A stretch of 64,000 nt of DNA from an uncultured Lachnospiraceae bacterium (GTDB lineage: Bacteria; Bacillota; Clostridia; Lachnospirales; Lachnospiraceae): NCBI GenBank assembly GCA_934317005.1, contig CAKREB010000014.1, positions 26,789-90,788 of the forward strand, read 5' to 3'. The translations under genes and the position numbers were made by a program. Positions 52,688 through 61,422 of this stretch are shown here, piece by piece. Numbering within the stretch: the first letter of the stretch is position 1; each line of letters opens with the position of its first letter. The notes below the pieces were generated by a model, which saw only the letters and a program-made list of their open reading frames with translations, did not search any database and had not been told where the DNA came from.

Positions 52688-53527
52688 TTATTTTTTCTTA
52701 CGAACAATAACAAAGATACCGGCACATACTAAAACAATAACACCGCCTGCAATGCAGATCGGTATGATGTTTGAAGAGCCTTTTTCTTCTGATGTTTCAT
52801 CGGAAGAAGCAGAAGAAGCAGTATCAGGAGCTTTTGTAGGAGCTTCTGTGGCTACGGCATCCGGGTTGTCATAACTAAAGCCTGAAACGGTAAAGGTAAC
52901 ACTGATTTCTTCACCGGTAGTGCCCTGCAATAGGGTATATCCATTTTCTACTGACTCGCTTACTCCCTTTGAAGACAGATCCTTTACTAAGCCTTCTCTC
53001 CAATGATTGATCAAAAGAAGATCCATGCCGCCTCCAAGGTACGGAGTTTCATCTTCCATGTATCCTTCATCAAAAGTCGCAATTTTTTTTCCATCGATTG
53101 TAAAAGATACATCTTTGAACTTGATCGTGTCGTTCAGTGGAATATCGGTTGCAACATGAAGCTGTGAAATATCTGTTTCTCCTGCAAAATCGGCTCCGGT
53201 CAATTTTACGGTGTAAGTACCATTCCCTTTGATCTCTACATCCTCGAAAGTTCCGTCATAACTTGCACCATCTCCGGAAGGATCACCGGCAATCATCTTT
53301 CCGGCATCCTCTGTTCCATAGTAGGAGTTTGCTTCTTTATCAAAGTAAGCAAAACGGTTCATCCAGACTTGTGTACAGGTTTGGAGTCCTAAGGCTGCAT
53401 GGTAAACGCCATTAGGATCCAACTTTTTAGCTTTAGCCTGTACGGCATCTCCCGGGAAAAGAATGGTGGCGCATAGTATTCCTGCTAAAGCACCTGCGAT
53501 TGTTTTCGTTAAAAATTTCTTTTTCAT
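52688..53527 (-). CDS. Surface protein with the same domain and a C-terminal membrane anchor
   Basis: 279 residues. Signal peptide (about 1-28), then a ~190-residue domain clearly homologous to the next gene's: VYHAALGLQTCTQVWMNRFA, ISQLHVATDIPLNDTIKFKD, GYMEDETPYLGGGMDLLLIN, EISVTFTVSGFSYD. A Thr/Ser/Ala/Glu-rich stalk follows, and the end is a membrane helix (IIPICIAGGVIVLVCAGIFV) and VRKKK. The ATG at 53527 follows GAGGAA; ATG 53539 is also possible. Seventeen bases separate it from the LRR-bearing paralogue, so both are in one operon, divergent from an AraC regulator. Ligand unknown. Confidence 0.75.
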   Translation of the reverse strand: MKKKFLTKTIAGALAGILCATILFPGDAVQAKAKKLDPNGVYHAALGLQTCTQVWMNRFAYFDKEANSYYGTEDAGKMIAGDPSGDGASYDGTFEDVEIKGNGTYTVKLTGADFAGETDISQLHVATDIPLNDTIKFKDVSFTIDGKKIATFDEGYMEDETPYLGGGMDLLLINHWREGLVKDLSSKGVSESVENGYTLLQGTTGEEISVTFTVSGFSYDNPDAVATEAPTKAPDTASSASSDETSEEKGSSNIIPICIAGGVIVLVCAGIFVIVRKKK

Positions 53528-53591
53528 ACGGTTCCTCATTTCTGCACACCTTTTTCTGATAGTGTGTTTGTGTCCGATGTGCGAGGACACA

Positions 53592-53710
53592 AATCCTGCA
53601 TGTAAAAGGGTGTCGCCAGTACTGAGGCTCTATCAAGAATTTCCAAAGCAAACAGGTTTGTATAGAAATTCTTGTTGACATATCACTACTGTACGAGCAT
53701 TTTCCTATTA
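53592..53710 (-). repeat. Dispersed hairpin element, reversed copy at 53.6 kb
   Basis: On the - strand: TAGGAAAATGCTCGTACAGT, AGTGATATGTCAACAAGAAT, an AGAATTTC / GAAATTCT stem and a distal CTCAGTACTGGCGAC-containing hairpin. The first 45 bases match the 55998 copy closely. Confidence 0.7.
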
Positions 53711-53823
53711 CATTGTAAGTATTTTATAATGTAAAAATATCATATTAAAATTGAAAAAAATATAAAGATATGCCATAATTATATCGAAATCTTCCGTATA
53801 ACGAATGGAAATGAGGACTGCGT

Positions 53824-54693
53824 ATGATTATTCATTTACCGATTAATAATGACTTTTCTGAGAGCATTCAATATAACAATGCAGAAATCCCTGCCTATAT
53901 CCGGAAAGGGGTTCTTTCAGTATATCCGAATTATTCTGCAGTAAGCCATTGGCATGATGAGCTGGAGTTTATTGTGATATTGGAAGGAAGCATGATATAC
54001 GATGTAAATGGTGAGTATGTTACTTTAAAAAAGGGACAGGGGATTTTTGTAAATAGTCAGAATTTTCACTATGGTTTTTCGAAAACAAAAGAGGAATGTA
54101 TTTTTGCCGTTATTCTTCTGCACCCTTCTCTGCTTTCGCAAAATCCATATATTACTTCGGAGTATCTGCAACCGCTTTTACGGAATCAGAATATGCCGTA
54201 TCAGAAATTATCTCCGGTCATTGACTGGCAGAATCAGATTCTGTTGTCACTGACAGATTTATATTATATTTATCAGAAAAGAGAAGATCCCTTCGCTGTG
54301 ATCAGTTATTTTGCAAAGATTATGGGAATTTTATTTGCGCATTCCACTACAGAGGAAAAGGATTCCTCTGCAGATCGTGATTTTCAGTCACTTCTATGCA
54401 TGGTGGAATATATTAAACAGCACTATACAGAAAAACTGAATTTAAATGATATTGCGGTATCCGGTTCCTGCTGTAAGACAAGGTGTTCCGATCTTTTTAA
54501 ACAATATCTGCATGTTTCACCGGGAAAATATGTGATCGATTATCGTCTGGAAAAAAGCATTGATCTGCTGCTTCAGGGGGAGCACTCTGTTACGGAAATT
54601 GCGTATGATATTGGATTTTCCAGTCCGAGTCATTATTGTGATACTTTTCGGAAGCATTATGGACTGACGCCAAAGGAATACCAGAAATCATAA
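53824..54693 (+). CDS. AraC-family transcriptional regulator
   Basis: 289 residues. Cupin-like N-terminal sensor (HWHDELEFIVILEGSMIYDV, GQGIFVNSQNFHYGF) and C-terminal AraC DNA-binding domain (CMVEYIKQHYTEKLNLNDIA, VSPGKYVIDYRLEKSIDLL, VTEIAYDIGFSSPSHYCDTF). Usually such proteins answer to sugars or related compounds. Divergent from the two secreted-protein genes with a 296-base gap that also holds a dispersed hairpin element; control of that pair is a reasonable guess. GAGGA precedes the ATG. Confidence 0.93.
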   Translation: MIIHLPINNDFSESIQYNNAEIPAYIRKGVLSVYPNYSAVSHWHDELEFIVILEGSMIYDVNGEYVTLKKGQGIFVNSQNFHYGFSKTKEECIFAVILLHPSLLSQNPYITSEYLQPLLRNQNMPYQKLSPVIDWQNQILLSLTDLYYIYQKREDPFAVISYFAKIMGILFAHSTTEEKDSSADRDFQSLLCMVEYIKQHYTEKLNLNDIAVSGSCCKTRCSDLFKQYLHVSPGKYVIDYRLEKSIDLLLQGEHSVTEIAYDIGFSSPSHYCDTFRKHYGLTPKEYQKS

Positions 54694-54759
54694 CATAATA
54701 GCAAAAACTCTTTTGCGAGAGCGGTTTTCTTTTCTGTGATTATGGTGTCAAAGGTCTGG

Positions 54760-54789
54760 TTGCACAATACGGTTGAAGTATGCTAATAT
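54760..54789 (+). promoter_or_regulatory. Promoter for pheA
   Basis: TTGCAC (54760-54765), 18 bp, TAATAT (54784-54789). Confidence 0.5.
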
Positions 54790-54822
54790 TAATCTATATG
54801 CTTACAGGAAAGGAAGAACACT

Positions 54823-55962
54823 ATGGTTGTAGATTTAGCAGAAAGCAGAGCGAAGATTGATGAGATTGATAAAGAGATTGTACGCCTTTTTCAGGATAGA
54901 ATGAGCGTTGCTACAGATGTGGCAGCGTACAAAAGAAGTACGGGAAAGAAAGTTTTTGATCCAAAGCGTGAGGATGAAAAAATAGAAACCCTTTGTGCAC
55001 TGGCAAAGGATGATTTTAATAAGATGGGAATAGAGGATCTGTTCCGCCAGATCATGTCTATCAGCAGAAAGTACCAATATCAGGTGTTAGGGCCGACTGT
55101 AAACGAAGTACCGTTTCGCGAGGTGGACACATTAGATGTGGATGAAGATACCAGAATTGTCTGTTTTGGAGAGCACGGAGCATTTACAGAGCAGGCAATG
55201 GAAGAGGTGTTTGGAAAAAACATTACGGCATTTAATAAGGAATCTTTTCGGGAAGTTATGGAAACCGTTGCCAATGGAGATGCCAAGTATGGAGTTCTTC
55301 CGATTGAAAATACTTCGACAGGAGGAATTACGGATATTTATGATCTGTTAGTAGATTATGATGTGACAATTGTAGCCGAACATGTGGTTAAGGTAGAACA
55401 GAATCTGATGGGACTTCCGGGAACGAAGCTCGAAGATATCCAGTTAGTATATTCACATCCACAGGGACTGATGCAGTGTGCAAAATTTCTGGACAAGCAT
55501 GCTGATATTGCACGAAAGAGTGTGGCAAGTACTTCCGGTGCAGCAAAAAAGATTGCGGAGGAAGGCGATAAGACGCATGCAGCGATTGGAAGCACAAGGG
55601 CAGCGCAGGCTTTTGGACTGGAAATTATAGAACCGGCTATTAATTTTGAAAGTCAGAATTATACACGTTTTATTATTATCACCAACCAAAAGATCTTTTT
55701 GTCAGATGCCAATAAGCTGAGTCTTTGTTTTGACATCAAGCATCAGGCAGGAGCATTATACAATGTACTTTCAAGCTTTTATTACAATGATTTGAATCTG
55801 ACAAAGATTGAGTCACGCCCGATTGAAAATAAGACGTGGGAGTATCACTTTTTTGTAGATGTAGAGGGAAATATTAACTCTCCGGGGGTGGGAAACGTAC
55901 TTGCCAGTGTGAGAGAAGCAGCAAGTAAGCTCTCTATTCTTGGAAATATTGCGAAACGATAG
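54823..55962 (+). CDS. pheA: Bifunctional chorismate mutase / prephenate dehydratase
   Basis: 379 residues converting chorismate to phenylpyruvate for phenylalanine synthesis. AroQ-type chorismate mutase at ~1-90 (SRAKIDEIDKEIVRLFQDRM), prephenate dehydratase at ~105-285 (GEHGAFTEQA, LPIENTSTGG, and the catalytic TRF in NYTRFIII), and an ACT regulatory domain at the end (HQAGALYNVLSSF, LTKIESRPI) that should bind phenylalanine for feedback. AAAGGAAG ribosome site. Stands alone. Confidence 0.97.
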   Translation: MVVDLAESRAKIDEIDKEIVRLFQDRMSVATDVAAYKRSTGKKVFDPKREDEKIETLCALAKDDFNKMGIEDLFRQIMSISRKYQYQVLGPTVNEVPFREVDTLDVDEDTRIVCFGEHGAFTEQAMEEVFGKNITAFNKESFREVMETVANGDAKYGVLPIENTSTGGITDIYDLLVDYDVTIVAEHVVKVEQNLMGLPGTKLEDIQLVYSHPQGLMQCAKFLDKHADIARKSVASTSGAAKKIAEEGDKTHAAIGSTRAAQAFGLEIIEPAINFESQNYTRFIIITNQKIFLSDANKLSLCFDIKHQAGALYNVLSSFYYNDLNLTKIESRPIENKTWEYHFFVDVEGNINSPGVGNVLASVREAASKLSILGNIAKR

Positions 55963-55997
55963 TGGAAACACGGATGATGCAGTGTTTTCTAAGGTTG

Positions 55998-56086
55998 GAA
56001 AATGCTCGTATAGTAGTGGGACACCAACAGGAATTTTGAAAAAATTCTTGCAAGGGCACCAGCGCTGGTAGTGCCCTATTTCATGT
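55998..56086 (+). repeat. Dispersed hairpin element, copy at 56.0 kb
   Basis: GGAAAATGCTCGTATAGTAG, TGGGACACCAACAGGAATTT, stem GGAATTTT / AAAATTCT, then AGGGCAC / GTGCCCT with T-rich tail. Near-identical head to the reversed copy at 53592-53710. The rest of the 306-base gap before rlmD holds nothing else I can name. Confidence 0.7.
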
Positions 56087-56269
56087 AGTTGTCTGGTTTG
56101 AACAAATAGTCTTTGTGGCAGAGGCAAATTGGACATTTGCGTCGTTACTTTGTAGTAAGTTAGTTGTACTAGCGTGAAAAATTAAGAAAGGAAAATCAGC
56201 GAATACATCAATCAGTGGTGTATTCGCATTTCTAATCAGTAATATTGATTGGAAAAGATTGGTGCATAT

Positions 56270-57745
56270 ATGAAAAAAGGTCAGATTTACGAAGGCTTCA
56301 TTGAAACAGTGGATTTTCCCAACAAGGCAGTGATCACAATGGTAGAGGAATCTGCAGACGGTGAAAAAAGGAAAGTAAAAACAATTGTCAAGGGCGGAAT
56401 TGCCGGTCAGAAGGTATCATTCGTTGTCAATAAAGTGAGAAAAGAAAAATGTCAGGGAAGGATAAAGGAAATTCTGGAAAAATCTCCGCTTGAAACGGCA
56501 GAACCTGTATGTCCTAAATTTGGGATATGTGGTGGATGTAATTATCTGACGCTTCCTTATGAAAAACAGTTGGAGTTAAAAAAGGCACAGGTTTTGAAAT
56601 TGATCGATGCAGTATATCGTCCGGTTGGAAATGATCTGCAAAAAAGATATATTTATGATGGAATTTTAGCTAGTCCTGAGGTGACAGCATATCGTAACAA
56701 AATGGAGTTTTCCTTTGGAGATGAAGTAAAAGATGGTCCATTGACGTTAGGGCTTCATAAGAAGGGAAGCTTTCATGACATTATTGACGCAGAATGTTGT
56801 AAAATTGTGCATAAAGACTTCACAAAAATTCTTTCCTGTGTACGTGATTACTGTCAGCAGGAGAAGATTCCGTTCTATAAAAAGAACAGTCATCAGGGAG
56901 TGCTTCGTCATCTTTTGGTGCGTCGGGCTTTTTCTACCGGGGAGATGCTGGTTGCTTTGGTGGTATCCTCTCAGCAGATTCTTGACTGGTCTGAACTGAC
57001 GGGACGTTTACAGAAGCTTCCTTTGGAGGGAAAGCTGACCGGATTTTTATTGATTACAAATGACAGCCTCGGAGATGTTGTGCAAAGTGACAAGACAGAA
57101 ATTTTATATGGACAGGATTATTTTACGGAAGAGATTCTTGGATTAAAATTTAAGATTTCTCCGTTCTCATTTTTCCAGACAAATACAAAGGGTGCAGAGG
57201 TATTATATCAGCGTGCGCGTGATTATATTCTTGCGGGTGCACCGATTGAAAAGGGAGAAAATGAGTCAGTGCATGCAGGCAAGATGCTGACAGATGATTT
57301 TCGGAATAAGGTAGTGTTTGATCTGTATAGTGGAACAGGCACAATTGCGCAGATCATTGCGCCTGTCGCTAAGAAAGTGATCGGTGTGGAAATTGTAGCA
57401 GAGGCAGTTGAGGCAGCGAAGGAAAATGCTGCGGCAAATGGTCTGACAAACTGTGAGTTTATCGCAGGTGATGTGTTAAAAGTAATAGATGAGATTTCTG
57501 AAAAACCGGATTTTATTATTCTTGATCCGCCACGTGATGGGATTCATCCTAAGGCACTTCGTAAGATTATTGATTACGGTGTAGAAAATATTGTGTATAT
57601 TTCCTGCAAGCCGACAAGTCTGGCGAGAGATCTGGAAATGCTGCAGGAGCATGGATACCAGTTGGAGAGGGTGAGCAATGTGGATATGTTTCCGGGAACG
57701 GTGCATGTGGAGACTGTGGTTCTGTTGACTAAAGCACACAAGTAA
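56270..57745 (+). CDS. rlmD: 23S rRNA (uracil-5-)-methyltransferase RlmD/RumA family
   Basis: 491 residues. TRAM-like N-terminal domain, an Fe-S motif C-x5-C-x2-C (CPKFGICGGC) with a later Cys (ECCK), SAM-binding DLYSGTGTIAQIIA, DPPRDGIHPKA and catalytic YISCKPTSLARDL. Methylates a uridine of 23S rRNA. Start uncertain: ATG 56270 is conventional, TTG 56249 possible; neither has a strong site. Its last 42 bases are matched by a second 3' end at 58485-58526, so the present end may have been supplied by an inserted element. Confidence 0.92.
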   Translation: MKKGQIYEGFIETVDFPNKAVITMVEESADGEKRKVKTIVKGGIAGQKVSFVVNKVRKEKCQGRIKEILEKSPLETAEPVCPKFGICGGCNYLTLPYEKQLELKKAQVLKLIDAVYRPVGNDLQKRYIYDGILASPEVTAYRNKMEFSFGDEVKDGPLTLGLHKKGSFHDIIDAECCKIVHKDFTKILSCVRDYCQQEKIPFYKKNSHQGVLRHLLVRRAFSTGEMLVALVVSSQQILDWSELTGRLQKLPLEGKLTGFLLITNDSLGDVVQSDKTEILYGQDYFTEEILGLKFKISPFSFFQTNTKGAEVLYQRARDYILAGAPIEKGENESVHAGKMLTDDFRNKVVFDLYSGTGTIAQIIAPVAKKVIGVEIVAEAVEAAKENAAANGLTNCEFIAGDVLKVIDEISEKPDFIILDPPRDGIHPKALRKIIDYGVENIVYISCKPTSLARDLEMLQEHGYQLERVSNVDMFPGTVHVETVVLLTKAHK

Positions 57746-58111
57746 AAGTGTGAAAAATGGCTTGAAATAAGGGGATTTCCGAGATTTTTAGAGTTGAAAA
57801 TCAGACTGTGAAATATGCCTTAAAAAGTGAATAAAATCTTGGTATTTTTATAGTCGGATAGATAAGAGCATTGAGATTGGGTGGATTATACAGAAGTGTT
57901 TATTTGTGATTTGTGAAAAAAATAAACGCAGTAATGTGGAGCAAATAGAAGATGGTCTGAAAAAAGAAAACCGAATACAGTTCTAAAAAGCATGATTAAC
58001 ACAATTTGTTGATGGAAATTAGATAAATTTTTTTCTTCTATATTACTTGATAATATAGAAGAAAAGAGTGATATATGGTAGTACCAAAACAGTAACGGAG
58101 GTATTATCTAT
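57746..58111 (+). other. AT-rich non-coding stretch of the rlmD-end insert
   Basis: No supported gene. A frame without start codon (about 57831-57986) reads ...CEKNKRSNVEQIEDGLKKEN and resembles nothing I know. Composition is more AT-rich than the neighbours. Confidence 0.4.
58031..58065. repeat. Perfect 15-bp palindrome in the insert
   Basis: TTTTCTTCTATATTA / TAATATAGAAGAAAA with 5-base loop CTTGA, 47 bases before the next small gene's start. Could be an operator or terminator. Confidence 0.6.
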
Positions 58112-58380
58112 ATGCTTTATTTAAAAACATCAGTTAAAAACGGAATAATCAGTCTTCATCCTTTGAATCCAGATGAAATGTACTATAAATGTGAAGTGTG
58201 CGGAAATTTTTATGGCCTTGACATTTATCAGACTTTTCGTTTGATGATGATGTGTTTTTGAAAGACTATATATGTCCACAATGTGAAGCAGAGATTGAAG
58301 AGGAATATGAGCTTGAACAAGAGGAAGAATTTCAATCAAGAATTGAAAAGGCTCTTAAAATGAATAGTCTAATAAAATAG
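58112..58380 (+). pseudogene. Small zinc-ribbon-like protein, frameshifted
   Basis: Starts with a good AACGGAGG site and reads MLYLKTSVKNGIIS then YYKCEVCGNFYGLD, but stops early at about 58261. A second frame continues FSFDDDVFLKDYICPQCEAE and a Glu-rich end to 58380. Joined, they give two CxxC pairs (CEVCG, CPQCE), a zinc-ribbon. The frameshift lies near 58230. Small CxxC proteins like this are common on mobile elements. Confidence 0.65.
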
Positions 58381-58484
58381 CCTACTTTCGCAAGAGATAT
58401 GAGTAGATGATTATGAATAAGAAAAACGCTATAACCATTGAAAAATAGGGCTATTACTGATTTGTTGAAATAGCCTAATAATTT

Positions 58485-58526
58485 CATGTGGAAACGGTAT
58501 GTTTGCTGTCTAAAGTACAGAAGTAA
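58485..58526 (+). pseudogene. Second 3' end of rlmD (last 13 codons)
   Basis: CATGTGGAAACGGTATG... encodes HVETVCLLSKVQK and stop, the conserved RlmD end, against HVETVVLLTKAHK at 57704-57745. It has the original rlmD terminator behind it. The 781 bases between the two ends look like an insertion into the rlmD 3' end. Confidence 0.75.
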
Positions 58527-58554
58527 AAGCCAGGAAAAGGCGCATATAAAGGGG

Positions 58555-58596
58555 AATCCAGGAGTTGGGACAGCTGCTCTGACTTCTGGATTTTTT
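58555..58596 (+). terminator. Terminator (original rlmD terminator)
   Basis: AATCCAGGAGT / ACTTCTGGATT, 11-bp stem with one wobble, then TTTTTT. Confidence 0.85.
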
Positions 58597-58706
58597 GCGT
58601 TAGGGGGATTGTGGAAACTTGTCCACGAGGAAATGGTCGCATTGTTGAGTTGATAGGGTTGCTATATGTATATTCATCTTTATTCATACAAAATCATACG
58701 TATTCA

Positions 58707-58735
58707 TTGAAAAAGACCTTGAATTATGGTATTCT
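58707..58735 (+). promoter_or_regulatory. Promoter of the methyltransferase operon
   Basis: TTGAAA (58707-58712), 17 bp, TATTCT (58730-58735). Confidence 0.6.
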
Positions 58736-58774
58736 GTTTTTATCGGAAACTAACGCACTTAGGAGGAAATACTA

Positions 58775-58972
58775 ATGAGCGAAAATATGAGTGATAAATG
58801 GATAGGAATTGAAGCAGCAGCTGAGTATCTTGATGTGAATAAAGACAGTATTAGAAATTGGATAAAAAAAGAGTCTGGAATTCCGGCCCATAAAATAGGG
58901 AAGCAGTGGAAGTTTAAAAAATCTGAACTCGATGAATGGGTTAAAAGCGGAGAAAGTGCTATAGATGATTAA
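58775..58972 (+). CDS. Excisionase-type helix-turn-helix protein
   Basis: 65 residues with the MerR/excisionase-like HTH: DKWIGIEAAAEYLDVNKDSI, RNWIKKESGIPAHKIGKQWK, FKKSELDEWVKSG. The gene has AGGAGGAAA and overlaps the start region of the methyltransferase gene, so it is translated with it. Such small HTH proteins often accompany clostridial N6-adenine methyltransferases and may control the operon. Confidence 0.88.
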   Translation: MSENMSDKWIGIEAAAEYLDVNKDSIRNWIKKESGIPAHKIGKQWKFKKSELDEWVKSGESAIDD

Positions 58973-58985
58973 GGAGAGAATTGAT

Positions 58986-61133
58986 ATGCAAGATCAGACA
59001 TTAGCTGATTATTTCAACAAAGACATATCACATATAAATAAGGAGTACGATGATCAGTTGTACGTACGAGCTCGTAATATGAGAAGACAATTGGCTCAAG
59101 AAATTTTTGAAGCCAATTTAGAAGATGAAATAGCATCAATTGATATAGAGAATGGAATGCTAAAATCTATTCTCAAGAGAACTCCTTTTGATAATACAAG
59201 ACGTGTTTTACAATTTAATATTTTACTAACAAGGCGTCTTACACAGAGAATTTTATCTAATCGAGAAATATCTAGATTTGAAAAAATCGGCCTATACGCA
59301 TATGTGGTAGAACTCGGCTCTAGAGAATTCTTTTCTCCAGATGATGCATCAACTTTTTTGAAGCATCTTGGTGCAGCAAAGGACAGAGGATTTTTCTTTA
59401 CACCGCCATCTGTTGCCATTCGTATGGTAGCATTATCGTTAAAATACGGGAAGAATATAACATCTCTAGCAGATCCTGCTTGTGGGGTTGGGGTTTTTTT
59501 AGCCTACAGTATGCTATTTAACCATAATATAAAAAAGGTTGTAGGAATTGAATTAGATGGAGAAACTGCAGCATATGCTAAAGAATTATTATATGCAATA
59601 GCAAGAAGTGAAAACTTAGACGTTGAAATAACCGTTTGTCAAGGTGATTTCTTTGATTATGTGTGTGACACTAATGCTGGTCAATTTGATTTTGTGGTCA
59701 TGAACCCGCCGTATGGCAGTGTGAAATTTCTCGCATCTGATTTAGATGATGTTAGTACTAGAACTGGATTAACTGAAGAAGAAAAAAAGAAATTAGAACA
59801 ACAGCTGAGAAATGAGACAATATCAAAATCTGCAAAATTAAGGTCAAAGTGTACTTCATATGGAATGGCCAAAGGAACCCTAGAACTTTCTAAGTTATTC
59901 ATGGGTGCAGTGCATCAGATGCTATCCGATAATGGAATAATGGTTTCGATTACACCTTCAACCTGGCTTGGGGATGAAACAAGTAAGGAATTTCGAAAAG
60001 CAATTATTGGAGGTGGCTATTTAAGAGAACTATGGCTGATTCCTGAAAAAGCAAAATTATTCAAAGGTGTAAATCAGCCTACGGCAATATCAGTAATAGG
60101 AAAATCAAAAGAAGAAAACGTTAAATTTGCAAATGACGTTTTAGATATAAGTGAGGCTGAAAGCTTAGTTAGTACATTGAAACTTGAAAATCTTATCAAA
60201 GTGGCAGGCGATAGTTTGAAGTTTCCTAAATGTCGTGCTGAACAGCTAGAGATTTTCGCTAAGCTACATACACTTGGAAGCATTGGTGATATTTCAAATA
60301 TAGTCAACGCTAGAGGGGAACTAGATTTAACAGTATATAAAGCATTTGTTTCTGAAGAAAATACAGGACACAGATTGATTCGTGGTGATCATATCAATAA
60401 TACAGTTCTCGGAGCCGCCGAAGACTCTACTAAAGCGGGATATGTCAGGTATGAAGAGTTTGTTTCTAACCTAAAAAGCACTTCTAAATTAGAACACATA
60501 CTATATTCTCGAATTGTACTGCCGCAATGTTCTTATTTGCAAAAAGCGAAAAGAATTGAAGCAGCAATTATACCAGAGGGGAGTGTAGTCGCTAATTCTT
60601 GTAACTATATTTTGGTTAGAGGAGAAAACAGAATAATAGAGGAATTCTATTATTGGATGGTTATCAATAGCAATGTTATAGAGTGGGAATTTAGAATATT
60701 TAGTTATAACAATCATGTGTCTAACAGTGAAATTAATGTGATGTCATGCATTCCTTATGATGAACTCGGTGATGATACGAAGCTCTTTATTCAAAAGCTA
60801 TTTGAATCAAACTCCAAGAATATATACTTTATGGATGCGTATATAGCTTTTGTATTCGGTCTTTCGCTTGAGGAGTACAGCATAATACTGAATGATATCG
60901 TTCCGGACGAAAAGGAGAAGTACATAATAGAATTTATGAATATGGATAATGATAAAGAAATTCCTCAGCATAATATGCCATCTCTTTCAGAACTTGATAA
61001 AGAGATGATAAGCTATGTAGAGCCTGGAGGAAACTGGACGAGCATACCGGAGACTGTTCCGTCTAAAAGATTAGACCAAATCAGAGAAATGGCAAGAACG
61101 AGGGGGGATGGTCAGAACAACATACTACAGTAG
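58986..61133 (+). CDS. N6-adenine DNA methyltransferase (C-terminus runs into the m5C methyltransferase region)
   Basis: 715 residues. SAM motif I DPACGVGVFLAYS (~168-180) and catalytic NPPYGS (~240) define a gamma-type (motif I before IV) m6A enzyme; the following ~350 residues are probably target recognition. The last ~45 residues (ISYVEPGGNWTSIPETVPSK, RLDQIREMARTRG) are not part of an m6A enzyme: they are the segment before motif IX of a C5-cytosine methyltransferase. The frame breaks after a G6 tract at 61102-61107, and the cytosine enzyme continues in the next frame. Start 58986 fits AAGGAGAG. Confidence 0.9.
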   Translation: MQDQTLADYFNKDISHINKEYDDQLYVRARNMRRQLAQEIFEANLEDEIASIDIENGMLKSILKRTPFDNTRRVLQFNILLTRRLTQRILSNREISRFEKIGLYAYVVELGSREFFSPDDASTFLKHLGAAKDRGFFFTPPSVAIRMVALSLKYGKNITSLADPACGVGVFLAYSMLFNHNIKKVVGIELDGETAAYAKELLYAIARSENLDVEITVCQGDFFDYVCDTNAGQFDFVVMNPPYGSVKFLASDLDDVSTRTGLTEEEKKKLEQQLRNETISKSAKLRSKCTSYGMAKGTLELSKLFMGAVHQMLSDNGIMVSITPSTWLGDETSKEFRKAIIGGGYLRELWLIPEKAKLFKGVNQPTAISVIGKSKEENVKFANDVLDISEAESLVSTLKLENLIKVAGDSLKFPKCRAEQLEIFAKLHTLGSIGDISNIVNARGELDLTVYKAFVSEENTGHRLIRGDHINNTVLGAAEDSTKAGYVRYEEFVSNLKSTSKLEHILYSRIVLPQCSYLQKAKRIEAAIIPEGSVVANSCNYILVRGENRIIEEFYYWMVINSNVIEWEFRIFSYNNHVSNSEINVMSCIPYDELGDDTKLFIQKLFESNSKNIYFMDAYIAFVFGLSLEEYSIILNDIVPDEKEKYIIEFMNMDNDKEIPQHNMPSLSELDKEMISYVEPGGNWTSIPETVPSKRLDQIREMARTRGDGQNNILQ

Positions 61134-61422
61134 ATTAAGATATGATCAGCCTTCATATACAATATCAACATTCTTTAACAGACCAGGAAATGGAGCGAAT
61201 ACACATCCGTGGGAAGATAGAACACTTTCTAGTAGAGAGGCTGCGCGATTACAATCATTTCCAGATGATTTTGTTTTTGAAGGAAATGAAGCGGCCATAA
61301 GGACGCAGATTGGTAACGCCGTTCCACCATTACTTGGATATGCAATAGGAAAAGCAATAGAAAAAAAGGCTGGAGAAGGATTGCAATTTTGTGACGTTTT
61401 CGCGCTGGTGCTGGAGGTTTGA
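61108..61422 (+). pseudogene. C5-cytosine methyltransferase, motifs IX-X part
   Basis: 104 residues: RTTYYSRLRYDQPSYTIST, NTHPWEDRTLSSREAARLQS, FPDDFVFEG and motif X TQIGNAVPPLLGYAIGKAIE. That is the C-terminal quarter of a Dcm-type enzyme, but here it comes first. It is linked upstream through the G6 tract with the m6A gene (one base fewer would join the frames) and downstream with the motif I part: the end reads CDVF and then a 2-base GC surplus at 61402-61403 shifts the frame. Could be expressed by slippage, or is a pseudogene. Confidence 0.8.
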
